Source of the DNA: Alphaproteobacteria bacterium
Lineage (GTDB): Bacteria > Pseudomonadota > Alphaproteobacteria > Micropepsales > Micropepsaceae
NCBI GenBank assembly: GCA_017307355.1
Contig: JAFKFG010000006.1
Span: forward strand, 62,001 to 126,000
Reading direction: 5' to 3'
DNA length: 64,000 nucleotides
A program made the position numbers and the translations under genes. A model generated the notes under the pieces. It saw nothing but the letters and a program-made list of their open reading frames with translations, was not told the DNA's origin and ran no database searches. This document shows positions 34,828 to 43,144 of the stretch, in pieces. Every line of letters starts with the position of its first letter. Position 1 is the first letter of the stretch.

Positions 34828-36594
34828 CTAAAGCCGCGTAAATCCGTCATTGCTCCAGGCTTCGCTGCCCACCCCGTGATGGACGGTGAAAAGTCCGTCG
34901 GGGTCGTATTTGGCTTTGACGGCCTTGAGGCGCGGATAATGGTCGCCCCAGAATTCGTGGCTCCAGTCGGCGTTGAAGAAATTGCTTTCCGAGACATAGG
35001 AACCCGCATCCGGCGCGATGGCTCTTAAGATCGCGGTGGCCTGGTCCACATGCCGCGCGTCGCTTGCGGCTTTTGCGCCGTCATCCGGCGATTTCAGCCC
35101 CGGATAGCGCGGCGCGCCGCCGGTGGCGATCAGGGCAAGGCAGAAGGCATCCATCACTTTGGGATTGGTGGCGGTGTCGCGCGCGGCGGCGATGGTCTCC
35201 GGCGTGCCGCCGGCCAGGCCCTTGTTGAAATGCAGGCGTATGATCATCCGGCGGCTGGCGGCAAGCAGGGCGTCCGTGAGCCGGGCGCGGGAGCCGGGTT
35301 CGAGCAGAGATTTCGGCAGCCACAGCGAGTCATAGCCATAAAGAAACATCCCCACCTGTTCCTCATCGCCATTCCACCAGCCATGCGCGGGATCGGCGTT
35401 GGGACGGTCGTCGAACATCACGGCATGCGAGCCAGATCGGCGCATCGCCTGGACGTCCCAATAGCTGAACGCGTTGTCGGTGCTGATGCGTGGCGTGGCG
35501 GAGAAGGCGCCGTCTGCCGCGACCCAATCCAGGAACGGTTTCCAGACCGCGCGCGCCTCATCCGTGCTCAAACCCTGCGAGACCATCGAGATGTCGAGAA
35601 TATTCTCGCCGAAGGTGATCCCTTCGCCCCAATGCGGGTTGAAGAGATTGTCGGCATAGAAATCGACGAAGCGTGCCAGCAACCGGCGGAAATCCTCCGG
35701 CGCGCGCGCGGTGATCTTGCATCCGACATATCCGAACCGCTCCGGCAGGTCGTGGGTCTTCAGCGTCACTTTGGTGACCACACCCAGGCTTCCCCCGCCG
35801 CCGCCTTTGAGGCCCCAGAACAGGTCGGCGCCCTGATGTGCATTGACGATGCGCAATGTGCCATCGGCCGTCACGACTTCGGCTTGCAGCAGATTGGAGG
35901 CCGCCGTGCCATAGCGTTTGGAGAAGGAGCCGAACCCGCCGCTCTGGATCAGGCCCGCCACGCCCACCGTCATGCAGCCGCCACCCTGGACATAGCGATG
36001 GGCCTTGGTGGTGACCGCGTCATAGGCATCGACCCACATCGCGCCCGCTTCGATGGTGACGGCGGGAACCGGCGCATCGCCGCTGCCTTGCGGCACGAAG
36101 GCGTCGTGCAGAGTGACGGCGTGCATGGGCCGCGTCCAGATCAGCAAAGAATCCGGCGCGTTGGAGGTGCCCTGATAGGAATGGCCGCCACCCTTCACCA
36201 CCAGGCGCAGCTTGTGCTTGCGGGCGAAATTGACCGCCGCCACCACATCGGCGGCGCTGTGGGCCGCCACGGCATAAGCGCTGGGTTGGGGTACCCACGC
36301 ATTCAGCCAGCCCGAGACCTGAGTGCCGCCGGCCTGATCGCCGATGAAATAGGGATTGCCGATTTCCTTGGTCGCGGCCGCACAATCGTCGCCGCCGGCC
36401 CGGCAGGCCGAAAACAGATCGGCGGGTTTCTCGAGATGGCCGCCGACCGCTATTTTGAGCTGTTCCCAATCCTGCGCGGTGGGCCATCCGGCGTCGCCCG
36501 GGCGCACCCGCCGGAACGGCGTGGCCCAGGCCGGCAGGGTCGGGGCAAGTGCCAGGGTGGCGGCCAAGCCTTTGAGGAGCTGTCGTCTTTTCAT
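34828..36594 (-). CDS. Tat-exported berberine-bridge-type FAD-linked oxidase
   Basis: A 588-residue oxidase of the PCMH/BBE class. The start MKRRQLLKGLAATLALAP is a twin-arginine signal. FAD is probably bicovalently held: His in VVKGGGHSYQGTS and Cys in GGGCMTVGVAGLIQSGGFG. The C-terminal BBE motif is NADWSHEFWGDHYPRL and YDPDGLFTVHHG. These enzymes oxidise sugars, polyketides or alkaloids with O2. The ATG at 36594 gives a proper signal peptide. It is divergent from the LytTR regulator gene, 134 bases away, which could control it. Confidence 0.9.
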   Translation of the reverse strand: MKRRQLLKGLAATLALAPTLPAWATPFRRVRPGDAGWPTAQDWEQLKIAVGGHLEKPADLFSACRAGGDDCAAATKEIGNPYFIGDQAGGTQVSGWLNAWVPQPSAYAVAAHSAADVVAAVNFARKHKLRLVVKGGGHSYQGTSNAPDSLLIWTRPMHAVTLHDAFVPQGSGDAPVPAVTIEAGAMWVDAYDAVTTKAHRYVQGGGCMTVGVAGLIQSGGFGSFSKRYGTAASNLLQAEVVTADGTLRIVNAHQGADLFWGLKGGGGGSLGVVTKVTLKTHDLPERFGYVGCKITARAPEDFRRLLARFVDFYADNLFNPHWGEGITFGENILDISMVSQGLSTDEARAVWKPFLDWVAADGAFSATPRISTDNAFSYWDVQAMRRSGSHAVMFDDRPNADPAHGWWNGDEEQVGMFLYGYDSLWLPKSLLEPGSRARLTDALLAASRRMIIRLHFNKGLAGGTPETIAAARDTATNPKVMDAFCLALIATGGAPRYPGLKSPDDGAKAASDARHVDQATAILRAIAPDAGSYVSESNFFNADWSHEFWGDHYPRLKAVKAKYDPDGLFTVHHGVGSEAWSNDGFTRL

Positions 36595-36728
36595 GGTCTG
36601 CGGTCCCGGCTGCTTTCCCGCCCGGGAGGCGCGCCCTATAGTGAGCGGGTCCCTCGGCATCGCGAGATTTTCTTGCTCCATCTTCCCAATCCGATGCGCC
36701 GAAAAAAGTGCGATGGGGCGGTGCGGCC

Positions 36729-37562
36729 ATGAAACGGGTTATCCGGCAATGGCTTGGGGCGGGCGGCGCGCTTTCCGGGACGGACGGGCGCACGCGGCTG
36801 ACGCTTCTCTACTCCTTTGCCGCCATCGCGATTCTGGTGGCCGCCGTGAACACGATCAACGTGATCTCCGCTGAGGAGAGTGGTCACAGTCTGGTGGAAC
36901 CCGTGATCTGGGAAGGCTCGAGCTGGCTGTCGCTCCTGGCGTTCCTTTGGATTCCCTGGATGGCTTGGCGCTGGGCGCCGCCGTCGGTGCGGCCGCGTTG
37001 GAAATTGATTCTGCATGCCCCGGCCGCTTTGGCGTTCTCCGTGGCGCATGTGGGCGGTTTCGACCTGTTGCGGATCCTGGTCTACCGGATGGCGGGGGCG
37101 CATTACGCGGTCGGGCCGTTCGCCACCCGGCTGCAGTTCGAGATGCGCAAGGACGTTCTGGGATATGCACTCTTCATCGGGCTCTTTTCCCTGATCGACC
37201 ATCTGTTGCGGCGGCCGGACGTCACGCCGTCCGAACCGACCACATTCGATATTCGCGACGGCGCCAAGCTGACCCGGGTGAAGATGGAAGAGATCCTGGC
37301 CGTCACATCGGCCGGGAATTATGTGGAGTTCATTCTCGGCGACGGCAGGCGGCTTCTGATGCGCGCGCCGCTGCGCAGCGTGGAAGAAGAGTTGGCGCCG
37401 CGCGGCTTCGTGCGCACGCACCGCTCCTGGCTGGTGAATGCCGGCAAAGTGACCACCCTGAAGCCGGAAGGATCCGGCGATTACACGGTGGAACTGGGAA
37501 AGCAATCCGTTCCCCTGTCGCGGCGCTTTCCCGACGCTTTGGCGAAGCTGCGGGCGTCCTGA
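36729..37562 (+). CDS. Membrane-bound LytTR-family transcription regulator
   Basis: A 277-residue protein with four predicted helices in the first 150 residues (for example TLLYSFAAIAILVAAVNTI, LSLLAFLWIPWMAW) and a C-terminal LytTR DNA-binding domain: VKMEEILAVTSAGNYVEFIL, LMRAPLRSVEEELAPRGFVR, and the closing THRSWLVNAGKV. No receiver domain, so it is a one-component sensor. Start at ATG 36729; an ATG 21 bases earlier is possible. Divergent flavin oxidase gene and downstream bioY are candidate targets. Confidence 0.88.
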   Translation: MKRVIRQWLGAGGALSGTDGRTRLTLLYSFAAIAILVAAVNTINVISAEESGHSLVEPVIWEGSSWLSLLAFLWIPWMAWRWAPPSVRPRWKLILHAPAALAFSVAHVGGFDLLRILVYRMAGAHYAVGPFATRLQFEMRKDVLGYALFIGLFSLIDHLLRRPDVTPSEPTTFDIRDGAKLTRVKMEEILAVTSAGNYVEFILGDGRRLLMRAPLRSVEEELAPRGFVRTHRSWLVNAGKVTTLKPEGSGDYTVELGKQSVPLSRRFPDALAKLRAS

Positions 37563-37604
37563 GCCGCCGCGATCGGTTGCGCGCGTTGCCTTGCCGCGGC
37601 GGCT
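37562..37604. terminator. GC-rich hairpin after the LytTR gene
   Basis: Perfect 10-bp arms AGCCGCCGCG and CGCGGCGGCT separated by 23 bases, beginning at the stop codon of the LytTR gene. No T-run. Confidence 0.3.
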
Positions 37605-37644
37605 GGGGTATCGGACCTTCGCTTCCGCTCCGCACAGGTGCTTC

Positions 37645-38223
37645 ATGTCCGTCATCGCCTCTTCTCGATCCGCCGGCGTTCTTTTTTCGGGAACGCGGTT
37701 TCTCTCGCGCGCGCTTCTGGCGATCGGCGCAAGTCTTCTGCTTGCGCTTTCGGCGAAAATTCAGGTTCCCTTCTGGCCGGTTCCTATCACCCTGCAGAGC
37801 ATGGCCGTGCTGCTGGTCGGGATCACTTTGGGAAGCCGGTTGGGGGCGCTGACCATCCTGGCCTATCTCGCGGAAGGTGCCCTGGGCCTGCCGGTGTTCG
37901 CCGGCGCGGCCGCGGGACCGGCTTATCTGATGGGCCCGACCGGCGGCTATCTGCTGGGTTTTCTGATGAGCGGCGCTTTTGCCGGATGGGCCGCGGAGCA
38001 CGGCTGGGGTCGCGATTTTTCCCGCACCGTTCCGGTGATGCTGCTGGGGCATGTGCTGATCCTGGTGCCGGGCATGTTCTGGCTGGCGATGCTGCTGGGA
38101 TGGAGCAAGGCGGTCGCGTTCGGGATCGTGCCGTTCCTGTTCGCGACGTTGCTCAAGAGCGCGCTGGGCGCCGCCATCGTTGCCGCCTTGTGGAAAATGG
38201 TCGCCGCGCGGCGCGCGCGCTGA
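37645..38223 (+). CDS. bioY: Biotin transporter BioY (S component)
   Basis: A 192-residue membrane protein with six hydrophobic helices. BioY motifs are clear: KIQVPFWPVPITLQSMAVLL, GSRLGALTILAYLAEGALGL-like and PTGGYLLGFLMSGAFAGW. It binds biotin with high affinity and works alone or with a shared ECF energising module; no bioM/bioN is in the window. The ATG at 37645 gives the standard length. Confidence 0.95.
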   Translation: MSVIASSRSAGVLFSGTRFLSRALLAIGASLLLALSAKIQVPFWPVPITLQSMAVLLVGITLGSRLGALTILAYLAEGALGLPVFAGAAAGPAYLMGPTGGYLLGFLMSGAFAGWAAEHGWGRDFSRTVPVMLLGHVLILVPGMFWLAMLLGWSKAVAFGIVPFLFATLLKSALGAAIVAALWKMVAARRAR

Positions 38224-38241
38224 CAGGCGCCGCGTCGTCGC

Positions 38242-38676
38242 GTGTTCTATTCCGTCCCGGATTTGCGGACGATTCTGGCCGGGCGATGGCGCATCGCGCG
38301 GCGGATCAGCGATGCGCGGGCCGGGATGTTGGGCCGGCTGACGGGATGGGCGGTCTTCACGCCATCGGGTGATGAACTGGTCCATGACGAGGAGGGCAAT
38401 CTCAAGTTCGGCGCCTATCGGGGTCCGGCAACCCGCCGCTATCATCTGGTCATCGATCGTCCATCCAGCGGCATGGTGCGCCACGCGGATAGCAGCCCGT
38501 TTCATCCGCTGGAACTTCTATCCGGCACGGCGGAGATCCGGCATCGCTGCGGCGGGGATGACTATCGCGGGCGGTATCGCGTTCTGGACGAAAATCGCTT
38601 CACCGTGTCCTGGCAGGTGACGGGGCCGCGCAAGCAATACCGCCTTGCCACCCTCTATTGTCGCGCCGAGGCTTGA
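38242..38676 (+). CDS. DUF6314 family protein
   Basis: A 144-residue soluble protein of the DUF6314 type: ILAGRWRIARRISD near the start, a beta-rich middle (GEDELVHDEEGNLKFG-like, ATRRYHLVIDRP) and the HxCxxDDYRGRYRV pattern (RHRCGGDDYRGRYRVLDENR). A lipocalin-like barrel is likely but function is unknown. The start is a GTG at 38242, 18 bases after bioY, suggesting cotranscription. Confidence 0.75.
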   Translation: MFYSVPDLRTILAGRWRIARRISDARAGMLGRLTGWAVFTPSGDELVHDEEGNLKFGAYRGPATRRYHLVIDRPSSGMVRHADSSPFHPLELLSGTAEIRHRCGGDDYRGRYRVLDENRFTVSWQVTGPRKQYRLATLYCRAEA

Positions 38677-38733
38677 CGACATATATCCCGCTGGTTATAC
38701 GTTAATTCATAGCTATCGAGTTATGGATCTCGG

Positions 38734-39057
38734 ATGTCGGCCGTTCACGACACGCTCTTTAAAACCCTTGCGGACCCCACCAGGCGGGCCATTTTCGAAC
38801 GCCTGTGCCGCGATGGCGAACAAACGGTGGGGGCGCTGACCGCCCGGTCCGGGGTTTCGCAGCCGGCTGTGTCGAAGCATCTGGGAATCCTGAAACAAGC
38901 CCGGCTGGTGCGCGACCGGCAGGACGGCCGCCAGATTCATTACAGCGCCCAGCTTGGCGCCCTGGCACCGTTGATCGACTGGACCAGCCGGATGACCGGC
39001 TTCTGGCAGAACCGCTTCGACAAGCTCGAAGACCTGCTGAAAAGGATGGACCAATGA
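38734..39057 (+). CDS. ArsR-family winged-helix repressor
   Basis: A 107-residue ArsR/SmtB regulator: LFKTLADPTRRAIFERLCRD, recognition helix region ARSGVSQPAVSKHLGILKQA, and wing RLVRDRQDGRQIHYS. No metal-binding Cys pair is present, so it is the non-metal type that is usually followed by an SRPBCC gene. The stop overlaps the next ATG (ATGA). It probably represses its own operon. Confidence 0.93.
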   Translation: MSAVHDTLFKTLADPTRRAIFERLCRDGEQTVGALTARSGVSQPAVSKHLGILKQARLVRDRQDGRQIHYSAQLGALAPLIDWTSRMTGFWQNRFDKLEDLLKRMDQ

Positions 39058-39452
39058 GCGAAACCAAAAGCGTGATCGTGGAGCGCGAGCTGCCTGTCCC
39101 GCCCGAGAAATTGTGGCGGGCGCTCACCCAGCCGCATCTGATCGCCGATTGGCTGATGCAGAATGATTTCGCGGCAACGGCCGGGCATCGCTTCCGCTTC
39201 ACCGCCGATTGGGGCAGCGTCGATTGCCAGGTGCTGACGGTGGAAGAGAACCGCATGCTGTCCTACAGCTGGGTCGCCATGGGGCTGGACAGCGTGGTGA
39301 CCTTCACCCTGTCGCCCACCCGCACCGGCACGCATCTGAAGCTGGAACAGACCGGCTTCAAACCGGGCATGGCGCAGGCCTATGGCGGCGCCAGGATCGG
39401 CTGGAACAACTTCCTGGATCGGCTGAGCCAGCTTGTGGAGAAACAGGCATGA
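39054..39452 (+). CDS. SRPBCC (AHSA1-like) domain protein
   Basis: A 132-residue START-like fold protein: VERELPVPPEKLWRALTQPH, LIADWLMQNDFAAT and the C-terminal helix GWNNFLDRLSQLVEKQ are AHSA1 family features. It probably binds a hydrophobic ligand. It overlaps both the arsR stop and the next start by four bases. ArsR-SRPBCC pairs are widespread, with unknown ligands. Confidence 0.9.
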   Translation: MSETKSVIVERELPVPPEKLWRALTQPHLIADWLMQNDFAATAGHRFRFTADWGSVDCQVLTVEENRMLSYSWVAMGLDSVVTFTLSPTRTGTHLKLEQTGFKPGMAQAYGGARIGWNNFLDRLSQLVEKQA

Positions 39453-39880
39453 TCGCGAAGAAGAAAGCCGCGCCCGCGAAAAAGAAAAGTGCCGCACCCG
39501 CCGCCGGGAAATCCGCGTCCGCCGAGATCGATGCGCGAATTCGATCGCTGGGCGACTGGCGGGGCGAGATGCTGGCCCGGCTTCGCGCCCTGATCAAGGA
39601 AGCCGTTCCCGAAGTGGTCGAGGAATGGAAATGGCGCGGCGTTCCGGTGTGGTCGCATAACGGCATCATCTGCACCGGAGAGACTTACAAGGCCGTGGTG
39701 AAGCTGACGTTCCTCAAGGGCGCAGCGCTGAAAGATCCGTCCGGGCTTTTCAATTCCAGCCTGGAAGGCAGCACGCGGCGCGCCATCGATGTCCGCCAAG
39801 GCGAGAAGATCGACGAGAAAGCGTTCAAGGCGCTGATCCGCGCCGCTGCGACGGCGAATGCGTCCAAGGTCAAGACATAA
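39449..39880 (+). CDS. DUF1801 domain protein
   Basis: A 143-residue protein. A Lys/Ala-rich low-complexity N-tail (1-25) is followed by the DUF1801 (YdhG-like) domain: LRALIKEAVPEVVEEWKWRG, VPVWSHNGIICTGETYKAVV, and KLTFLKGAALKDPSGLFN. Family function is unknown, often encoded with ArsR-SRPBCC genes as here (four-base overlap). The basic tail may bind nucleic acid. Confidence 0.88.
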   Translation: MIAKKKAAPAKKKSAAPAAGKSASAEIDARIRSLGDWRGEMLARLRALIKEAVPEVVEEWKWRGVPVWSHNGIICTGETYKAVVKLTFLKGAALKDPSGLFNSSLEGSTRRAIDVRQGEKIDEKAFKALIRAAATANASKVKT

Positions 39881-39898
39881 TCCGCCGGGGAGGATTCC

Positions 39899-40108
39899 GT
39901 GAAAGAGACCGCCAAGCGTTCGATCTTCCGGACCATCCATCTGTTCCTGGCGATACCGATCATCGGCTATATCTACAGCCCGTTCGAAGTCATCCCGGAT
40001 TATGCCTTCCCCATCCGGTTCATTTTTCTCCCGGCGATGCTCCTGTCCGGCCTTTGGATGTGGAAAGGCCATGCCGTGCGCCGGTTGTTCGTGAAAAAGC
40101 CGGCCTGA
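39899..40108 (+). CDS. Small conserved membrane protein, hypothetical
   Basis: A 69-residue protein with two helices (FLAIPIIGYIYSPF and IRFIFLPAMLLSGLWMW) and a basic C-terminal tail. The pattern IHxxxAIPxxGYIY...SGLWMWKGH is recognisable from small proteins of many bacteria with no assigned role. GTG start with GGGGAGGA upstream, 18 bases after the DUF1801 stop, so it is likely the last gene of the arsR operon. Confidence 0.7.
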   Translation: MKETAKRSIFRTIHLFLAIPIIGYIYSPFEVIPDYAFPIRFIFLPAMLLSGLWMWKGHAVRRLFVKKPA

Positions 40109-40113
40109 TTTTT

Positions 40114-40797
40114 CTAGAGCAGGCCCAGGCTCTTGAAGCTGGCATGGCCGCTCCGGCCGATCACCAGATGATCGTGGATGGCAATGCCCAGCGCCTTGGC
40201 CGCAGCCGCGACTTCCCGTGTCATCGCGATGTCGGCCTTGGACGGCGTGGGATCGCCGCTGGGATGATTGTGGACCAGGATGATCGCCGAGGCGCCATGT
40301 TCCAGGGCTCGCTTGACGATCTCGCGGGGATAGACCGGTGTGTGATCCACCGTGCCGCGCGCCTGAACCTCGTCGGCGATCAAGACATTCTTGCGGTCCA
40401 GGAACAGGACGCGGAATTCCTCCGCCGGAGCGCGGGCCATCGCCGCCATGCAGTAATCCAAGAGCGCCGTCCAGGACGACAAGGCCGGCCGGCCGATCAC
40501 GCGGGTCTGGGCCAGGCGGGCGGCGGCGGCTTCGACGATCTTCAATTGATTCACCACCGCCTCGCCCACGCCGGGAATTTCCAGCAGTCGCGCGCGCGGT
40601 GCCGCGATCACTTCGGCGAAGCTGCCGAACCGCGTCAGCAGGGTCTTGGCCAAGGGCTTGGTGTCCTTGCGCGGCAAGGCGGAGAAGAGGGTGAGCTCCA
40701 ACAATTCGTAGTCGGGCATGGCGGCCGCACCGCCCTTGGCGAAGCGGTCGCGCAAACGCTCGCGATGACCGGCATTGGGATCTTTCGGCTCTGTCAC
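40114..40797 (-). CDS. radC: RadC family JAB-domain protein
   Basis: A 227-residue RadC/YeeS protein. An N-terminal helix-hairpin-helix ([18 protein letters not shown]) precedes the JAMM metalloprotease-like site: Glu in [16 protein letters not shown] and [14 protein letters not shown] with its two His and Asp. Role in recombination repair was withdrawn for E. coli and remains open. The start is taken as GTG 40797, because the ATG at 40893 lies inside a palindromic repeat and would add 32 non-homologous residues. Confidence 0.88.
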   Translation of the reverse strand: MTEPKDPNAGHRERLRDRFAKGGAAAMPDYELLELTLFSALPRKDTKPLAKTLLTRFGSFAEVIAAPRARLLEIPGVGEAVVNQLKIVEAAAARLAQTRVIGRPALSSWTALLDYCMAAMARAPAEEFRVLFLDRKNVLIADEVQARGTVDHTPVYPREIVKRALEHGASAIILVHNHPSGDPTPSKADIAMTREVAAAAKALGIAIHDHLVIGRSGHASFKSLGLL

Positions 40798-40819
40798 TTT
40801 CGCGTTCCGCAACAAGTGC

Positions 40820-40918
40820 GGCGCGAGGGACTTTGCTCGATGGCTAGGAGCGTCGCGCGGAGCGGGCGTATAGCCCGTGAGCACGCGCGACAACGCCAGC
40901 GAGCAAAGGAACCGCGCC
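40820..40918 (+). repeat. Nested palindromic repeat, family A copy 2
   Basis: Begins GCGCGAGGGACTTTG, contains AGGAGCGTCGCGCGGAGCG and CGTGAGCACGCGCGAC, and ends CAAAGGAACCGCGCC. The outer arms pair, and the inner GTCGCGCG / CGCGCGAC arms form a second stem. It fills the map-radC gap. Confidence 0.75.
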
Positions 40919-40932
40919 CATCAAGACAGAAT

Positions 40933-41769
40933 TCAGACGTTATAGGGAGGTTTGTCGAGGCCTTTGGGCGAGAGAGTGAAGATTTCGACCCCATTCTCCG
41001 TCACCCCCACCGCATGTTCGAACTGCGCCGACAGCGAACGGTCGCGCGTCACCGCGGTCCAGCCATCGCTGAGAACTTTGACGCCGTAATTGCCCAGATT
41101 GATCATCGGCTCGATGGTGAAGAACATGCCGGGCTTCAGCGCCATGCCATGTCCCGGCTTGCCGTAATGCACGATGTTGGGCAGGGCATGGAAAATGCGT
41201 CCCAGGCCATGGCCGCAGAAATCGCGCACCACGGCGCAGCGTTCCTGGCCTTCGGCATAGCTTTGAATGGCATGGCCGATATCGCCGGTGGTGGCGCCCG
41301 GCTTCACCGCCGCGATGCCCCGCATCATCGCCTCATAGGTGATGTCGATCAGCCGCATCGGCTTCAGTTTCACATCGCCCACCGGATACATCCGGCTGGT
41401 GTCGCCATGCCAGCCATCAAGGATGACGGTGACGTCAATATTCACGACGTCGCCATCGCGCAGCGGCTTGTCGTTGGGAATGCCGTGGCAGACCACGTGA
41501 TTGATCGAGGTGCAGACGGTGTGGCGGTAGCCGCGATAGCCCAGGCAGGCCGGAATGGCGCCATGGGAAACCACATAATCATACGCGACCTTGTCCAGCG
41601 CCGCGGTGGTGACGCCCGGCTTCACCAGGGGAACCAGCAGGTCCAGCACTTCGGCGGCCAGGCGGCCGGCCCGGCGCATACCCTCGAAATCCGCCGGATT
41701 GTGCAGGGTCACGGCGAAATGGGCCTTGCGGGCGGCTTCGAATGTGTCGGCGTCGGGAATAAGGGTCAT
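40933..41769 (-). CDS. map: Methionine aminopeptidase, type I
   Basis: Removes the initiator Met from nascent proteins. Pita-bread fold, 278 residues, with the five metal ligands visible: Asp in VNIDVTVILDGWHGDTSRMY (two), His in FCGHGLGRIFH, Glu in FFTIEPMINLG and Glu near LSAQFEHAVGVTENG. The N-terminal extension is short, so it is the type Ia form. The repeat follows its stop. Confidence 0.97.
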   Translation of the reverse strand: MTLIPDADTFEAARKAHFAVTLHNPADFEGMRRAGRLAAEVLDLLVPLVKPGVTTAALDKVAYDYVVSHGAIPACLGYRGYRHTVCTSINHVVCHGIPNDKPLRDGDVVNIDVTVILDGWHGDTSRMYPVGDVKLKPMRLIDITYEAMMRGIAAVKPGATTGDIGHAIQSYAEGQERCAVVRDFCGHGLGRIFHALPNIVHYGKPGHGMALKPGMFFTIEPMINLGNYGVKVLSDGWTAVTRDRSLSAQFEHAVGVTENGVEIFTLSPKGLDKPPYNV

Positions 41770-41832
41770 CGGGCTTGAATATAAGCAAAAGCTGGGGTTT
41801 TTCTAGGGCCAAACCTGCCAGGAAAAAGTTTC

Positions 41833-42573
41833 ATGACTATTTCGACCGCGGCCATGCTGGTGATCGGCGATGAAATCCTGTCGGGCCGCACCCAGGACAC
41901 CAACAGCAATTACGTCGCCCGCCAGCTTACCAGCCTGGGGATCGACCTGAAGGAAGTGCGGGTGGTGGGGGACGATGAAGATGAGATCGTGGCGGCCTTG
42001 AACGCCTTGAGAGCGCGGTATGATTTTGTTTTCACCACCGGCGGCATCGGCCCCACCCATGACGACATCACCGCCGATGCGGTGGCCAAGGCGTTCGGCG
42101 TGGGCATCGGCTATCACCCGGAAGCCTATGCGGCGCTGGAAGCGCGCTACGAAAAAGGCCAGTTCAATGAGGCACGCAAGCGCATGGCCCGCATTCCCCA
42201 TGGCGGCACCTTGATCAAGAACAGCGCCTCGGTGGCGCCGGGATTCCAGGTCGGCAACGTTTTCGTGATGGCGGGCGTGCCGATGGTGATGCGGGCGATG
42301 ATGGAAGAGGTCGTCACCCGCCTGCCGCGCGGCGAAACCGTGAAGTCCATCACCGTGTCGGCGGATTTGCCGGAAGGCGCCATCGCCGAAGGATTGGCGG
42401 ATATTCAGAAGGCTTATCCGCAGACCGCGATCGGATCTTATCCCTGGTATCGCGATGGACGCTTCGGCGCGCAGCTGGTGGCACGGTCGCGTGACGGCGA
42501 GGCGGTCGAAGCGGCGGCCAAAGCGATCGAAGCGATGATCGTCGATCTGGGTGCTGTGCCCGAGCGGGTCTGA
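41833..42573 (+). CDS. CinA-like molybdopterin-binding (MoCF) domain protein
   Basis: A 246-residue protein of the competence/damage-inducible CinA N-terminal type. AAMLVIGDEILSGRTQDTNS, the MoaB/MogA-like loop FVFTTGGIGPTHDDITADAV and AGVPMVMRAMMEEV are typical. It lacks the C-terminal CinA deamidase domain. FAD pyrophosphatase-type or pterin-related hydrolase functions have been proposed for relatives. Divergent from map. Confidence 0.9.
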   Translation: MTISTAAMLVIGDEILSGRTQDTNSNYVARQLTSLGIDLKEVRVVGDDEDEIVAALNALRARYDFVFTTGGIGPTHDDITADAVAKAFGVGIGYHPEAYAALEARYEKGQFNEARKRMARIPHGGTLIKNSASVAPGFQVGNVFVMAGVPMVMRAMMEEVVTRLPRGETVKSITVSADLPEGAIAEGLADIQKAYPQTAIGSYPWYRDGRFGAQLVARSRDGEAVEAAAKAIEAMIVDLGAVPERV

Positions 42574-42588
42574 CCCGGGGTTCGAATT

Positions 42589-43134
42589 CTAGTTCGCTAT
42601 CTCATATTTCGATTGCACCAGGCCCGACGGGAATGAGGTGGTGCCGACATGGCGTAAAGCGATATCCGCTTCCTGTTCGCCGAAAAGCGGGATGCCGCTT
42701 CCCAGCAGCACGGGAACATGTGTCACGATCATGTCAGCAATCAATCTCGCTCGCAGGAAGGATTGGATGATTTTCCCGCCATCGACATAGACCCGGCGCA
42801 TGCCTTGCGCCGCCAAATCCTGCATGACCGCTTCCGGAGACTGGGAGGCGATGGTGACCTTGGAAGCAAGCGGGCCCGGAATATCCTTCAAGGAACGGCT
42901 CATGACGATGACGGGCCTGTCATAGAACCATGTGCTGAACGTCAGCGCTTTCTCGAAGCTGCCGCGCCCCATAACAATGCCGTCGATGGAATCTGAGAAG
43001 GCGCGATAGCCGTGATCCTCCCCCATTTCGGAATAGGGGATGAGCCATTCGATATCGCCATCAGTGCGGGCGATATAGCCATCAAGGCTGGCGGCGATAA
43101 AGACGTGCCCGGTGATGGCAGGTTGGTGCGTCAA
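42589..43134 (-). CDS. Dihydrofolate reductase-fold (RibD C-terminal) family protein
   Basis: A 181-residue NADPH-type reductase fold: VFIAASLDGYIARTDGDIEW at the start, VMGRGSFEKALTF in the middle and YVDGGKIIQSFLRARLIADM, then GSGIPLFGE, as in RibD_C/YyaP-like proteins. True DHFR residues are absent. The start appears to be a TTG at 43134, 10 bases after the ccmI stop, pointing to cotranscription. Substrate unknown. Confidence 0.88.
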   Translation of the reverse strand: MTHQPAITGHVFIAASLDGYIARTDGDIEWLIPYSEMGEDHGYRAFSDSIDGIVMGRGSFEKALTFSTWFYDRPVIVMSRSLKDIPGPLASKVTIASQSPEAVMQDLAAQGMRRVYVDGGKIIQSFLRARLIADMIVTHVPVLLGSGIPLFGEQEADIALRHVGTTSFPSGLVQSKYEIAN

Positions 43135-43144
43135 GGTCTCGACC

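Noticed and set aside
40816..40922. Integrative element junction suggested by a long palindrome near radC
   Set aside because: No integrase, tRNA or direct repeat pair; it is one of three dispersed family A copies.
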